From the NCBI GenBank assembly GCA_017961685.1, contig JAGCWW010000040.1, forward strand, positions 62,001 through 126,000: 64,000 bases of DNA, written 5' to 3'. Within the stretch, counting starts at the first letter, position 1. Each line of letters opens with the position of its first letter. The notes under the pieces are model-generated. The model had not been told where the DNA came from and did no database searches. It saw only the letters and a list, made by a program, of their open reading frames with translations. The translations under genes and the position numbers were made by a program. Origin of the DNA: Acholeplasmatales bacterium (GTDB lineage: Bacteria; Bacillota_I; Bacilli_A; Acholeplasmatales; JAEDCM01). Of this stretch, positions 44,483 to 52,556 are shown piece by piece.

Positions 44483-45331
44483 TTAATCCTTTAAAAATGG
44501 AGAATATATCTCATCTAAGCCATAATAAGCACGTGTTTCTTCATTAAAGATATGAACAATTATATCTTTTAAATCAAGTAGAATCCAAGCATCATCTTGA
44601 TCTTCGATACCTTTAATTTGAATATCTCCTTTTAATTCTAATTCACGTAAATTCTTAATTATAGCATTAGCTTGTCTATCATTTGTTGCACTTGCGATTA
44701 CAACATAATCAAATAATGGTGATCTATTTGATAAATCATATACTTTGATGTTTTGCATATTTAATTTATCAATTTCACTTACAACTAATTCAACTTCCTT
44801 CATGTTTAATCCTCCATAATAATCTAATAATTCTTTCACATTTAAATCTTTTGTATGTTTATAAGTATATTCTAAAGTAAGTAAGAATGCTTTATTAAAA
44901 TCAGTTAAAACTAAATCTCTTACTTCTTTTGAGCCTTCATGAGTTCTATTTATTTCACAGAAATCAGATACATAAATTATTTTTTCTAACATACTCATAT
45001 TTTTTCTACCTAGAGTATGATATTTAATCGCATTAATAATATCTATGTCTTTTATTCCAAAATCTTTTATTTTATTCCCTGCGGCAAGCCCATGATATCC
45101 CCATGGCATATCTTTATAAGTCTCATAATCTTTTTTATCCATTAAACTAATTAAAGTATCATTATCTTCATATCTATAATAGTCATGAAATAGTGCCGCT
45201 ATTTCTCCTTTAATTGGATCTATATTAAACTTCTTACATAACTCTACCGCTAAATCTTTAACACCTATAGAATGAGTTATTCTGTTTAACTCAGATCCAT
45301 ATTTTTCTTTTAATAATTCTAGAAAGTCCAT
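44483..45331 (-). CDS. yqeK-rsfS: Fused YqeK HD phosphatase and RsfS ribosome silencing factor
   Basis: The 282-residue protein joins two usually separate genes. Residues 1 to about 172 are YqeK: NRITHSIGV, AALFHDYYRYED, the later YHGLAAG, AIKYHTLG and VSDFCEINR hold the metal-binding His/Asp set of this Ap4A-hydrolysing HD family. From Met177 (KEVELVVSEIDKLNM) it is RsfS, with FDYVVIASATNDRQANAI and EDQDDAWILLDLKDIIVHIF intact. RsfS binds uL14 and keeps subunits apart in starvation. A near-perfect ribosome site before codon 177 suggests RsfS is also made alone (44483..44803). The start overlaps the yqeH stop (TAATG). Confidence 0.93.
   Translation of the reverse strand: MDFLELLKEKYGSELNRITHSIGVKDLAVELCKKFNIDPIKGEIAALFHDYYRYEDNDTLISLMDKKDYETYKDMPWGYHGLAAGNKIKDFGIKDIDIINAIKYHTLGRKNMSMLEKIIYVSDFCEINRTHEGSKEVRDLVLTDFNKAFLLTLEYTYKHTKDLNVKELLDYYGGLNMKEVELVVSEIDKLNMQNIKVYDLSNRSPLFDYVVIASATNDRQANAIIKNLRELELKGDIQIKGIEDQDDAWILLDLKDIIVHIFNEETRAYYGLDEIYSPFLKD
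44811..44815 (-). promoter_or_regulatory. Internal ribosome binding site for separate RsfS
   Basis: GGAGG within the yqeK-rsfS frame is followed by seven bases and an ATG at 44803 that opens the RsfS domain exactly. It looks like the old rsfS ribosome site kept after the yqeK stop codon was lost. Confidence 0.65.
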
Positions 45332-46416
45332 TAAATTAATGCCTCCCTAGTATATATTAAAACACCTTCAATTGTCGTAATTTTTATCTTACACTTACTT
45401 ACTATAGTTATAAAACCTAGTCCTGATAAAACTAAATCATATCTTTTTAATCCATCAAAATTAAGTGTTTCACTATAATATTTAAGCATTTCATATTCTT
45501 CTTTTTTAGGTGGATTTAATAATTCACCTATTTGTCTATTAAATAAATTATCCGCATTTTCTAATTTTGTTCTATGAACTAATAAGTCATTAGAAAAATA
45601 GAATGTAAAATTAGTTTTATCTCCATCAACAAAATCAAATCTAGCAAGTCCTGAAATAAAGACTGATTGTTTAGAATCAAGTTGTAAATTAATAGGTCTA
45701 ATTTCTTTTTTAGGTACTATTTTATTAATTGATTCCATTGATAAGTTATTTATAATTTGTCTTTCATTAAATACGCCTGGTGTATCAATAAATGTGAATT
45801 CATCTAAATGTATTTCAATAAAATCTAAAGTTGTTCCTGGGATATTTGATGTAGTAATAATATCTTTAGATTCATCGCTATATTTCTTTAATATCGCATT
45901 AATAATACTAGATTTACCAACGTTACAGCATCCAACAAAAAAAACCTTTCTACCATTACGATATTTCATTATAGATTCAACTAAATCAGTTATATTGTCC
46001 ATTGTTTTAGCGCTTGTAAGTACTACATCAAGTGCTTTAAAGTTATCTAAATTAGCTCTATGTCTAACGAAATTAATAATTTTATTAGGTTTAACACTTC
46101 TTGGTAATAAATCCACCTTATTAGCACAAATAATACAATCATTTTGACCAGTTAAACGTTTAATTTGAGGTAAGAAAGTTGAATCAAAATCAAATAAATC
46201 AATGATATGAACTATTAAAGCATCAGTATTACAAATACGTGATAAGATCTTTAAATAATCTTCTTTTAAGACTTCCTTATTCTCATTATAGTTTCTAAGT
46301 CTATGACATCTTAGGCAATAAGTATTATCTCTATCTATTAATTTTTCATTTATGTAGCCTTCTTTATTTTCATCAATACATTGTAAAGTTGCGCCACAAC
46401 CAATACATTTTTTCAT
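45331..46416 (-). CDS. yqeH: Ribosome-biogenesis GTPase YqeH
   Basis: The 361-residue circularly permuted GTPase has an N-terminal zinc finger (KCIGCGATLQ and CLRCHRL). Then, in permuted order, come NKVDLLP (G4), GCCNVGKSSIIN (G1), GTTLDF (G2) and DTPG (G3), followed by a C-terminal RNA-binding domain. YqeH acts in 30S assembly. The ATG at 46416 is set by GGTGAT; the GTG upstream is discounted. It leads the yqeH-(yqeK-rsfS)-yqeM unit. Confidence 0.95.
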   Translation of the reverse strand: MKKCIGCGATLQCIDENKEGYINEKLIDRDNTYCLRCHRLRNYNENKEVLKEDYLKILSRICNTDALIVHIIDLFDFDSTFLPQIKRLTGQNDCIICANKVDLLPRSVKPNKIINFVRHRANLDNFKALDVVLTSAKTMDNITDLVESIMKYRNGRKVFFVGCCNVGKSSIINAILKKYSDESKDIITTSNIPGTTLDFIEIHLDEFTFIDTPGVFNERQIINNLSMESINKIVPKKEIRPINLQLDSKQSVFISGLARFDFVDGDKTNFTFYFSNDLLVHRTKLENADNLFNRQIGELLNPPKKEEYEMLKYYSETLNFDGLKRYDLVLSGLGFITIVSKCKIKITTIEGVLIYTREALI

Positions 46417-46486
46417 ATTTATCACCACATTATTATTATACTAAAAAATTCTATTTTTTAAAATAAGTATTTAAGAAAAGCAAAAA

Positions 46487-46510
46487 GGGATAGAATTTTC
46501 ACTCTATCCC
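46487..46510 (-). terminator. Rho-independent terminator after the lipoprotein gene
   Basis: An 8-bp stem GGGATAGA/TCTATCCC is followed on the minus strand by TTTTTGCTTTTC, between the lipoprotein gene and yqeH. Confidence 0.85.
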
Positions 46511-46559
46511 ATTCCTTTTTTCTAATACATTTTTTCAAATATTATTTTATTAATGAATA

Positions 46560-47399
46560 TTATTTAACATAAGGATCATCATATTCAGGAATATCAAATG
46601 TAGTTGTTCCTATATTTGATATAGTATAGCTAAAACTATCTGTATATTGTTCAGTCTCCTCATCAAACCAGTCAATTCTTGTTCCATTTATTTCATATTT
46701 AATTGAAACAACATTATCATTTTCAAATCTTATTTCAATACCACTCATTGTTAAATCATAATCATATGGCAACTCAGAATAAGTATATGATATAGTCTTA
46801 GTTGTTTTGTATGTATTTGTTTCTTCATCAAATGTAAAATCTGAATAACTTAGGCTTGGTAAAAAGTACTCGCAAACAATTCCATTGAAATCATTTGCAA
46901 ATCCACCTGGTGCTTGTGAAAAGTCATCATTGCCGGTTCTATACAAATTATATATATTATAATATGCTCCTGTTTCTTCATCAGAATCATCAATAAAATT
47001 ATAATAGCTATCATATGTAAACTCTCCAGATAAAGGATTTGATCCTGAACCAGATACTAAAACGTTATTTCCCATAACTTTTTTAACTATTTTTTCATTT
47101 GTTAATGTGTAATTAGCCTTACTTAAATCTTCAAAGCTAGCAATACCAAACAATTTATCAAATGACTCTTTTTTCTTATCTACTGGAGTAGTTGTTTTAG
47201 CTTCTGTAGTTTGTTTTTTTGTAGTTACTTTCTTTGTTGTTTCTTTTTTGCTTGTAGTTGAAGATCCACTTTTTGTAGTAACGTTTTGTGTTGTACCTTT
47301 TCCTGTTGTACTATTATTCTTTTTGTTTTTGCAAGCAGTAAGCATCATAAATGTTGCTGATAAACATGCTAAACCAAATAATGATTTTTTTAAATTCAT
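46560..47399 (-). CDS. Lipoprotein with Thr/Lys-rich linker
   Basis: The 279-residue protein has a lipoprotein signal: MNLKKS, a hydrophobic stretch, and the lipobox MLTAC with Cys23. A linker to about residue 75 is built of Thr, Lys and Ser (TTKKVTTKKQTTEAK). The remaining 200 residues are rich in Asp, Tyr, Thr and Ser and look like beta-strands; I recognise no family. It is probably anchored on the outer face of the membrane. GGAGG precedes the ATG; a terminator follows. The linker resembles that of the giant surface protein. Confidence 0.82.
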   Translation of the reverse strand: MNLKKSLFGLACLSATFMMLTACKNKKNNSTTGKGTTQNVTTKSGSSTTSKKETTKKVTTKKQTTEAKTTTPVDKKKESFDKLFGIASFEDLSKANYTLTNEKIVKKVMGNNVLVSGSGSNPLSGEFTYDSYYNFIDDSDEETGAYYNIYNLYRTGNDDFSQAPGGFANDFNGIVCEYFLPSLSYSDFTFDEETNTYKTTKTISYTYSELPYDYDLTMSGIEIRFENDNVVSIKYEINGTRIDWFDEETEQYTDSFSYTISNIGTTTFDIPEYDDPYVK

Positions 47400-47539
47400 A
47401 TTTTTCCCTCCTAAAATTATTAATGATTATTAATTAATATAATAACCACTTTCATTTAAATAAATACCACATTAGGCAACATTTATCAATAGTTAACAGA
47501 AAGTAAAGTGTTTTCATAAATCAATTATTTTAAAATAAA

Positions 47540-47569
47540 AAGACAGGAACCAATGATGATTCCTGTCTT
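47540..47569 (-). terminator. Rho-independent terminator after the GGGtGRT operon
   Basis: A perfect 10-bp stem AAGACAGGAA/TTCCTGTCTT is followed on the minus strand by TTTATTTTAAA, 16 bases past the stop. Confidence 0.9.
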
Positions 47570-47585
47570 ATACAATAATTTATTC

Positions 47586-48587
47586 TTATTTTAAAGCTTG
47601 GCTAACAGCAACAGCTACAGCAACAGTTGCACCAACCATTGGGTTGTTACCCATACCGATTAATCCCATCATTTCTACGTGAGCAGGAACTGAAGATGAA
47701 CCAGCGAATTGTGCATCTGAATGCATTCTACCCATTGTATCAGTCATACCATAACTTGCAGGACCTGCAGCCATGTTATCTGGGTGAAGAGTACGTCCTG
47801 TTCCTCCACCTGAAGCTACTGAGAAGTACTTCTTGCCTTTTTCAACGCATTCCTTCTTGTATGTACCAGCAACTGGATGTTGGAAACGAGTTGGGTTAGT
47901 TGAGTTACCTGTAATAGATACGTCAACACCTTCAAGCCACATGATAGCAACACCTTCTCTAACGTCATCTGCACCATAGCATCTAACAGCTAGTCTATCA
48001 GGGTTATTACCATACTTAGTTTCTTTTGTGATTTTAACTTTACCAGTCATATAATCGAATTCAGTTTCAACATGAGTGAATCCGTTAATTCTAGAAATAA
48101 TCTTAGCAGCATCTTTTCCAAGACCGTTAAGAATTACTCTTAGTGGTTCTTTTCTAACTTTGTTAGCAGTCTTAGCGATACCGATTGCTCCTTCAGCAGC
48201 AGCAAACGATTCATGTCCAGCTAAGAATGCGAAGCACTTAGTTTCTTCTCTAAGTAACATAGCACCTAAGTTACCATGTCCGATACCTACTTTTCTGTCA
48301 TCAGCAACTGAACCAGGAATACAGAATGATTGTAATCCTTTACCAATCCATTCAGCAGCTTCTGCAGCATCTTTTGCGTTATTCTTAATAGCTAAAGCAG
48401 CACCTACAGTGTATGCCCAGCAAGCATTTTCAAAACAAATTGTTTGAATGTCTTTTACCATTTGGTAAACATCTAATCCCTTAGATTTACAAATCTTTTC
48501 AGCTTCTTCAATACTAGCAATTCCGTTAGCATTTAGGCAAGCGTTGATTTGGTTAATTCTTCTTTCGTAACTTTCAAATAATGCCAT
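47586..48587 (-). CDS. GGGtGRT protein (conserved, function unknown)
   Basis: The 333-residue soluble protein carries ASGGGTGRTLHPDNMAAG near residue 260, the signature of the family named GGGtGRT, and a glycine/alanine-rich end (GMGNNPMVGATVAVAVAVS). It has several conserved-looking Cys and His. The glycine-rich motif suggests nucleotide or phosphate binding, but no activity is established that I know of. It starts 12 bases after a NifU-like gene, and the two form a tight operon with strong ribosome sites and a terminator. The base composition is richer in G/C than most of its neighbours, consistent with high expression. Confidence 0.88.
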   Translation of the reverse strand: MALFESYERRINQINACLNANGIASIEEAEKICKSKGLDVYQMVKDIQTICFENACWAYTVGAALAIKNNAKDAAEAAEWIGKGLQSFCIPGSVADDRKVGIGHGNLGAMLLREETKCFAFLAGHESFAAAEGAIGIAKTANKVRKEPLRVILNGLGKDAAKIISRINGFTHVETEFDYMTGKVKITKETKYGNNPDRLAVRCYGADDVREGVAIMWLEGVDVSITGNSTNPTRFQHPVAGTYKKECVEKGKKYFSVASGGGTGRTLHPDNMAAGPASYGMTDTMGRMHSDAQFAGSSSVPAHVEMMGLIGMGNNPMVGATVAVAVAVSQALK

Positions 48588-48599
48588 AATACTAACCTC

Positions 48600-49292
48600 C
48601 TATTCTTGACGAGGATCAATGTACTTAGGTGCATCTTTAAATCTACCATAAGTACCTCTAGCTTTTTCTAGAGCTTCCTCAGCCTTTAATCCTTTCTTCA
48701 TAAAGTCAGTGAATTTACCAAGTGATAAATATTGATATCCAATGATTTCATTATTTTCATCTAAGGCAATTTTTTCAATATATCCTTCAGTTAATTCAAG
48801 ATATCTTGGTCCTTTTTCTTTAGTTGAGTAGATTGTACCTACTTGGCTTCTTAAACCTTTTCCTAAATCTTCTAGACCTGCTCCAATTGGAAGACCACCT
48901 TCTGAGAAAGCAGATTGTGTACGTCCATATACGATTTGTAAGAATAATTCTCTCATAGCAGTGTTGATAGCATCGCATACTAAGTCAGTGTTAACAGCTT
49001 CTAAAACTGTCTTACCAACGATAGCTTCACCAGCCATAGCTGCACTGTGAGTCATACCTGAACAACCAATTGTTTCAATTAAAGCTTCTTGAATAATACC
49101 ATCTTTAACGTTTAAAGATATTTTGCATGCTCCTTGTTGAGGTGCACACCATCCGATACCATGAGTGAAACCATTGATGTCTTTAATTTCACGAGAATAA
49201 GTCCATTTACCTTCTTGTGGAATTGGTGCACATCCATGACTAGCGCCGCATGTTACCTTAGTCATTTTTTTTACTTCGTTTGTGTACTCCAT
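48600..49292 (-). CDS. NifU/IscU-like iron-sulfur scaffold-related protein
   Basis: The 230-residue protein has an IscU-like central part: KDGIIQEALIETIGCSGM followed by AAMAGEAIVGKTVLEAV, matching the GC..S....GK spacing of NifU/IscU N-domains. Other Cys lie at CGASHGC near the start and GWCAPQQGAC. The canonical IscU three-cysteine set is not obvious, so it may not be a normal cluster scaffold. It is paired with the GGGtGRT gene and seems to work with it. GAAGGAG precedes the ATG. Confidence 0.8.
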   Translation of the reverse strand: MEYTNEVKKMTKVTCGASHGCAPIPQEGKWTYSREIKDINGFTHGIGWCAPQQGACKISLNVKDGIIQEALIETIGCSGMTHSAAMAGEAIVGKTVLEAVNTDLVCDAINTAMRELFLQIVYGRTQSAFSEGGLPIGAGLEDLGKGLRSQVGTIYSTKEKGPRYLELTEGYIEKIALDENNEIIGYQYLSLGKFTDFMKKGLKAEEALEKARGTYGRFKDAPKYIDPRQE

Positions 49293-49431
49293 AAATAATC
49301 TCCTTCAATAATTTTTTCTTATGTTTTTCAACATCATTACTATTATACAAGATATTTTTTAAAATATCTATATCATATATTATTTTTTAATATATGAAAA
49401 TTACTTACATTTTATTTCTAATTAACAAAAA

Positions 49432-49449
49432 AACAGGTTTAAACCTGTT
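49432..49449 (-). terminator. Rho-independent terminator after greA
   Basis: A 7-bp stem AACAGGT/ACCTGTT with loop TTAA is followed on the minus strand by seven Ts, starting five bases past the greA stop. Confidence 0.8.
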
Positions 49450-49453
49450 CTTC

Positions 49454-49936
49454 TTATTTCTTGTTTTCGATTTTTACGATTTTTACTGTTGTTTCTTTGC
49501 CAACACCATTGATAAATTTAACAACTGCGTTTAATTTCTTATTCATAATAGCAGCACCAATTGGAGATTCATTAGAAATTTTTCCTTCAAATGGTTTAGC
49601 TTCTGTTGTACCTACGATTTGGTATCTCTTAGTTTCACCTAAATCAACGAATTCAAGTGTAACGAACTTAGTTAAAGTAACTTTTGATAAGTCATCAGAT
49701 TCTTTAATGATTTCATAGTTCTTTAATGTTTCTTGAATTTCATTAATTCTTCCTTCAATTCTAGCTTGTTCATCTCTAGCTGCATCATAATCAGCGTTTT
49801 CTGATAAGTCACCTTGAGCTCTAGCTTCTTTTAAAGCCTCTATATTTTGAGGACGATCAACGTCAATTAAATGATTTAATTCAGCAACTAATTGATCATA
49901 TCCTTCTTGTGTTAAGTAAGTTATTTTCTTTGCCAT
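49454..49936 (-). CDS. greA: Transcription elongation factor GreA
   Basis: The 160-residue protein has the N-terminal coiled coil (LTQEGYDQLVAELNHL, EARAQGDLSENADYDAAR) with the acidic tip that enters the polymerase channel, and a C-terminal FKBP-like domain (NESPIGAAIMNKKLNAVV). GreA stimulates transcript cleavage by paused polymerase. Its place downstream of the alaS-yrr genes matches Bacillus. A CGGAGGT site lies before the ATG. Confidence 0.97.
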   Translation of the reverse strand: MAKKITYLTQEGYDQLVAELNHLIDVDRPQNIEALKEARAQGDLSENADYDAARDEQARIEGRINEIQETLKNYEIIKESDDLSKVTLTKFVTLEFVDLGETKRYQIVGTTEAKPFEGKISNESPIGAAIMNKKLNAVVKFINGVGKETTVKIVKIENKK

Positions 49937-49985
49937 AGTTATTACCTCCGCATTACTAATTTATTATACACTAATTAATTTAAAA

Positions 49986-50624
49986 TTAATAGTGTTTTTT
50001 TAAGATTTCCTTAGCTATTTTTTCATCTTTAAAATATGTATAAATGAAATTATGAAAACTTTTTGAGTGATTAGGATATTTAATATGAGCTATTTCATGA
50101 CAAAATACATATTCTAAACATATAGGATCATATTTTGCTAAGTTAGAATTAATCGATATGTTTTTCTTACTACATATACAACTACCCCATCTAGAAGTCA
50201 TCTTTTTAACCTTTATTTTGTTAAACATGATGTTTTCTTTAACCATTAAATCAACATATTTTCTAGCTACTTCATTTAGTTTACTAATTGTTTCTTTTGC
50301 ATAGAAATCATCTAATACAGCATCAGGATTATCTTTATAAAAAACATAAGCGATATCCCCCATTAATAATACATTATCATCAGCTGATTGCACTAAAACT
50401 TTATCATATTTATTACCCCAAACATACATGACATTCGGATCTAAATTAACTTGATTTTTTAGTATTTTTTCTATTCTAGAATAATTAGAATCTAGAAAAT
50501 CTAGTATTATCTTTTCACTAGTGAAATATGGCGCAGATACGAGAATTCTACCTTCTCTAACTCTTGCGTTAATTCGCTTAATTCTCTTATATGTAATTAT
50601 TAATTCATGCCCTTTATAATTCAT
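49986..50624 (-). CDS. YgjP-type zinc metallopeptidase (M48-like, DUF45)
   Basis: The 212-residue protein has the zinc motif HEIAHIKYPNHSKSFH, that is HExxH plus a downstream His, and the preceding KKMTSRWGSCICSKKNISIN typical of YgjP/DUF45 proteins. Their physiological substrate is not known. There is no signal peptide, so it is cytoplasmic. It lies one base after the U32 gene's start region in the same operon, with AAGGAAGG before the ATG. Confidence 0.88.
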   Translation of the reverse strand: MNYKGHELIITYKRIKRINARVREGRILVSAPYFTSEKIILDFLDSNYSRIEKILKNQVNLDPNVMYVWGNKYDKVLVQSADDNVLLMGDIAYVFYKDNPDAVLDDFYAKETISKLNEVARKYVDLMVKENIMFNKIKVKKMTSRWGSCICSKKNISINSNLAKYDPICLEYVFCHEIAHIKYPNHSKSFHNFIYTYFKDEKIAKEILKKHY

Positions 50625-50625
50625 A

Positions 50626-51798
50626 TTATACCTTCCTTATAAAATCAAATTCTAACACTTTAAAAGGTACTTTAATTTTAACTATTTGATTAGGATGATT
50701 ACATACTTCTACTACTTCATTATTTTCATCTAAAATCTCTGTTATTTTAAATGTTTTTAATTCTTCTTTTGGTGAAAATACTTCTAGGGTATCATCTTTA
50801 GTAAAGTAGTTTCTAACCTCCATAATCATATAACCATCTTCATAGCCTAATACATTACCAACATATTCTTGGCTTGGTTCTTCACCAAAGTTAATGTATA
50901 AATGTTCATTAACTCCAGGATCGCCATTATAAAAACCAATTGATGTTAATCTATTTTCAGCCTTTTTTATCATAAAGTCATATTTATCAAAATCTACTGT
51001 TTTAAATTTATAATATTCATCAATTGCTCTTCTATATGCATTAACTACAGTTGCAATATAGTGAATACTCTTCATTCTTCCTTCTATTTTAAGTGATGTA
51101 ATATTATTATCAATAAAATCAGGAATATACTTTAAAGCACATAAATCTTTACTAGCAAGGGAAAAATAATTACCATTATTAATTAATTTATCATTATCAA
51201 TTAAATCATAATTCCATCTACATGAATGAGCACATCCACCACGGTTTGCATCACGACTAGCCATTTCATTACTTAGCATACAACGTCCTGAATAGCTTGA
51301 ACACATTCCACCATGTATAAATACTTCAATATCCATATCTGTTTTACTTCTAATATCCTTTAATTCAGCTAAACTTACTTCTCTACCAAGGACTACTCTT
51401 TTACATCCTAAAGATTTATAGAAGTTAATAGCTTCAACGTTACATACACTATCTTGAGTAGATACGTGTACTTCTAAATTAGTATATTTTAGTGCTGTAT
51501 TTATGATATAAAGCGATGCACAAATAATCGCATCAACACCACATTTCTCTAAATTGATTAAATATTCCTTTAAGCCTTCAAGATTATTATTATGTGGTAG
51601 GATATTTGTTGTGACATGTACCTTCGCATTATGCTTATGCGCAAACTCACAACCTTCTTTAATATCTTCTAAAGTGAAGTTACTTGCTCTACTTCTTAAG
51701 GAGAATTCTTTACCTCCAATGAATACCGCATCGGCTCCATAAAGTACAGCTATTTTTAACTTTTCTAAGTTACCTGCAGGGGCTAATAATTCAATCAT
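50626..51798 (-). CDS. U32 family protein (TrhP-like tRNA hydroxylation factor)
   Basis: The 390-residue protein begins IELLAPAGNLEKLKIAVLYG and has the family hallmarks FIHGGMCSSYSGRCMLSN and RGGCAHSCRW, the iron-sulfur-type cysteines, and SLKIEGRMKS. U32 proteins of this set (YrrO/TrhP in Bacillus) are required for 5-hydroxyuridine at tRNA position 34; older annotation says collagenase. Its ATG overlaps the partner gene's TGA by four bases. AAGGGGG sets the start. Confidence 0.92.
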   Translation of the reverse strand: MIELLAPAGNLEKLKIAVLYGADAVFIGGKEFSLRSRASNFTLEDIKEGCEFAHKHNAKVHVTTNILPHNNNLEGLKEYLINLEKCGVDAIICASLYIINTALKYTNLEVHVSTQDSVCNVEAINFYKSLGCKRVVLGREVSLAELKDIRSKTDMDIEVFIHGGMCSSYSGRCMLSNEMASRDANRGGCAHSCRWNYDLIDNDKLINNGNYFSLASKDLCALKYIPDFIDNNITSLKIEGRMKSIHYIATVVNAYRRAIDEYYKFKTVDFDKYDFMIKKAENRLTSIGFYNGDPGVNEHLYINFGEEPSQEYVGNVLGYEDGYMIMEVRNYFTKDDTLEVFSPKEELKTFKITEILDENNEVVEVCNHPNQIVKIKVPFKVLEFDFIRKV

Positions 51799-52556
51799 TT
51801 TAAATCCCCCTTTCTATAAACTATCGATTTATCTAGGAATCCTAAATTATCACCTTTAATAAACTTTTTATCATAAACTAAATCGATAATAAGATAATTA
51901 ATATTAGTTAATTCATTTTCAATATCTAAACATGAATAAATAAATGGTGAATACAAAAATGTACCATTTTTATCTTCAACTATTGGGTAATATAAGTTAT
52001 TTCTTAATTCTTCTCTTAAAACTAAATCATGAGCTAAAAAATCATTTTCTATATCATGATACTTACAGTAATTAGATACTAATTTTCTTTTTGAATAAAA
52101 TAAATTAATTCTACCATTACCTAAGAAAAATAATTCTAATTTATCACTTTTAAATTGTTTTAATTCTTCTAGTGAAATAAATGGAGATATTACTACTCCT
52201 TTAATTTTACCTTCAAAGAATTCTAATTCTTTATAGTTAACAACTAATGTATTTGGATCATATATTAATAAATCTAACATACCTAATTTGTTTGCGATTG
52301 AATATAGAGCAAAATCAGAGAAAAAGATTCCTCTAATTTTTTTATTCTTTAAATATTTTAGATAGTTTTCTAATTTTTCTATTTCATCATTATGAAATAT
52401 CTTATTTATTGAAATATATAAATTATCGTATTTCTCAACGATTTCCACGTCAAAATAAGCTGGTGACTTACAACTAAATGATTCATTACCAGCAATATAA
52501 TAACTACTACTATTATTTAATTGTTCTAGATTAACTAACGTAGTTATATACTTCAT
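51795..52556 (-). CDS. Short U32-like partner protein (YrrN position)
   Basis: The 253-residue protein lies directly ahead of the U32 gene, where Bacillus has yrrN. Its sequence keeps a U32-like barrel pattern: LVNLEQLNNSSS, IRGIFFSDFALYSIANKLG, YDPNTLVVNYKELEFF and ELFFLGNGRI. It lacks the GGMCS..GRC and GGCxxSCR cysteine blocks. I call it a shortened, non-cluster-binding partner; a complex with the U32 protein is inferred. It overlaps the upstream glycosyltransferase stop by one base and the U32 start by four. Confidence 0.72.
   Translation of the reverse strand: MKYITTLVNLEQLNNSSSYYIAGNESFSCKSPAYFDVEIVEKYDNLYISINKIFHNDEIEKLENYLKYLKNKKIRGIFFSDFALYSIANKLGMLDLLIYDPNTLVVNYKELEFFEGKIKGVVISPFISLEELKQFKSDKLELFFLGNGRINLFYSKRKLVSNYCKYHDIENDFLAHDLVLREELRNNLYYPIVEDKNGTFLYSPFIYSCLDIENELTNINYLIIDLVYDKKFIKGDNLGFLDKSIVYRKGDLK

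Noticed and set aside
48076..48447. Plus-strand 123-codon ORF opposite the GGGtGRT gene
   Set aside because: It is fully antisense to a strongly supported gene, with no ribosome site; a shadow of codon use.
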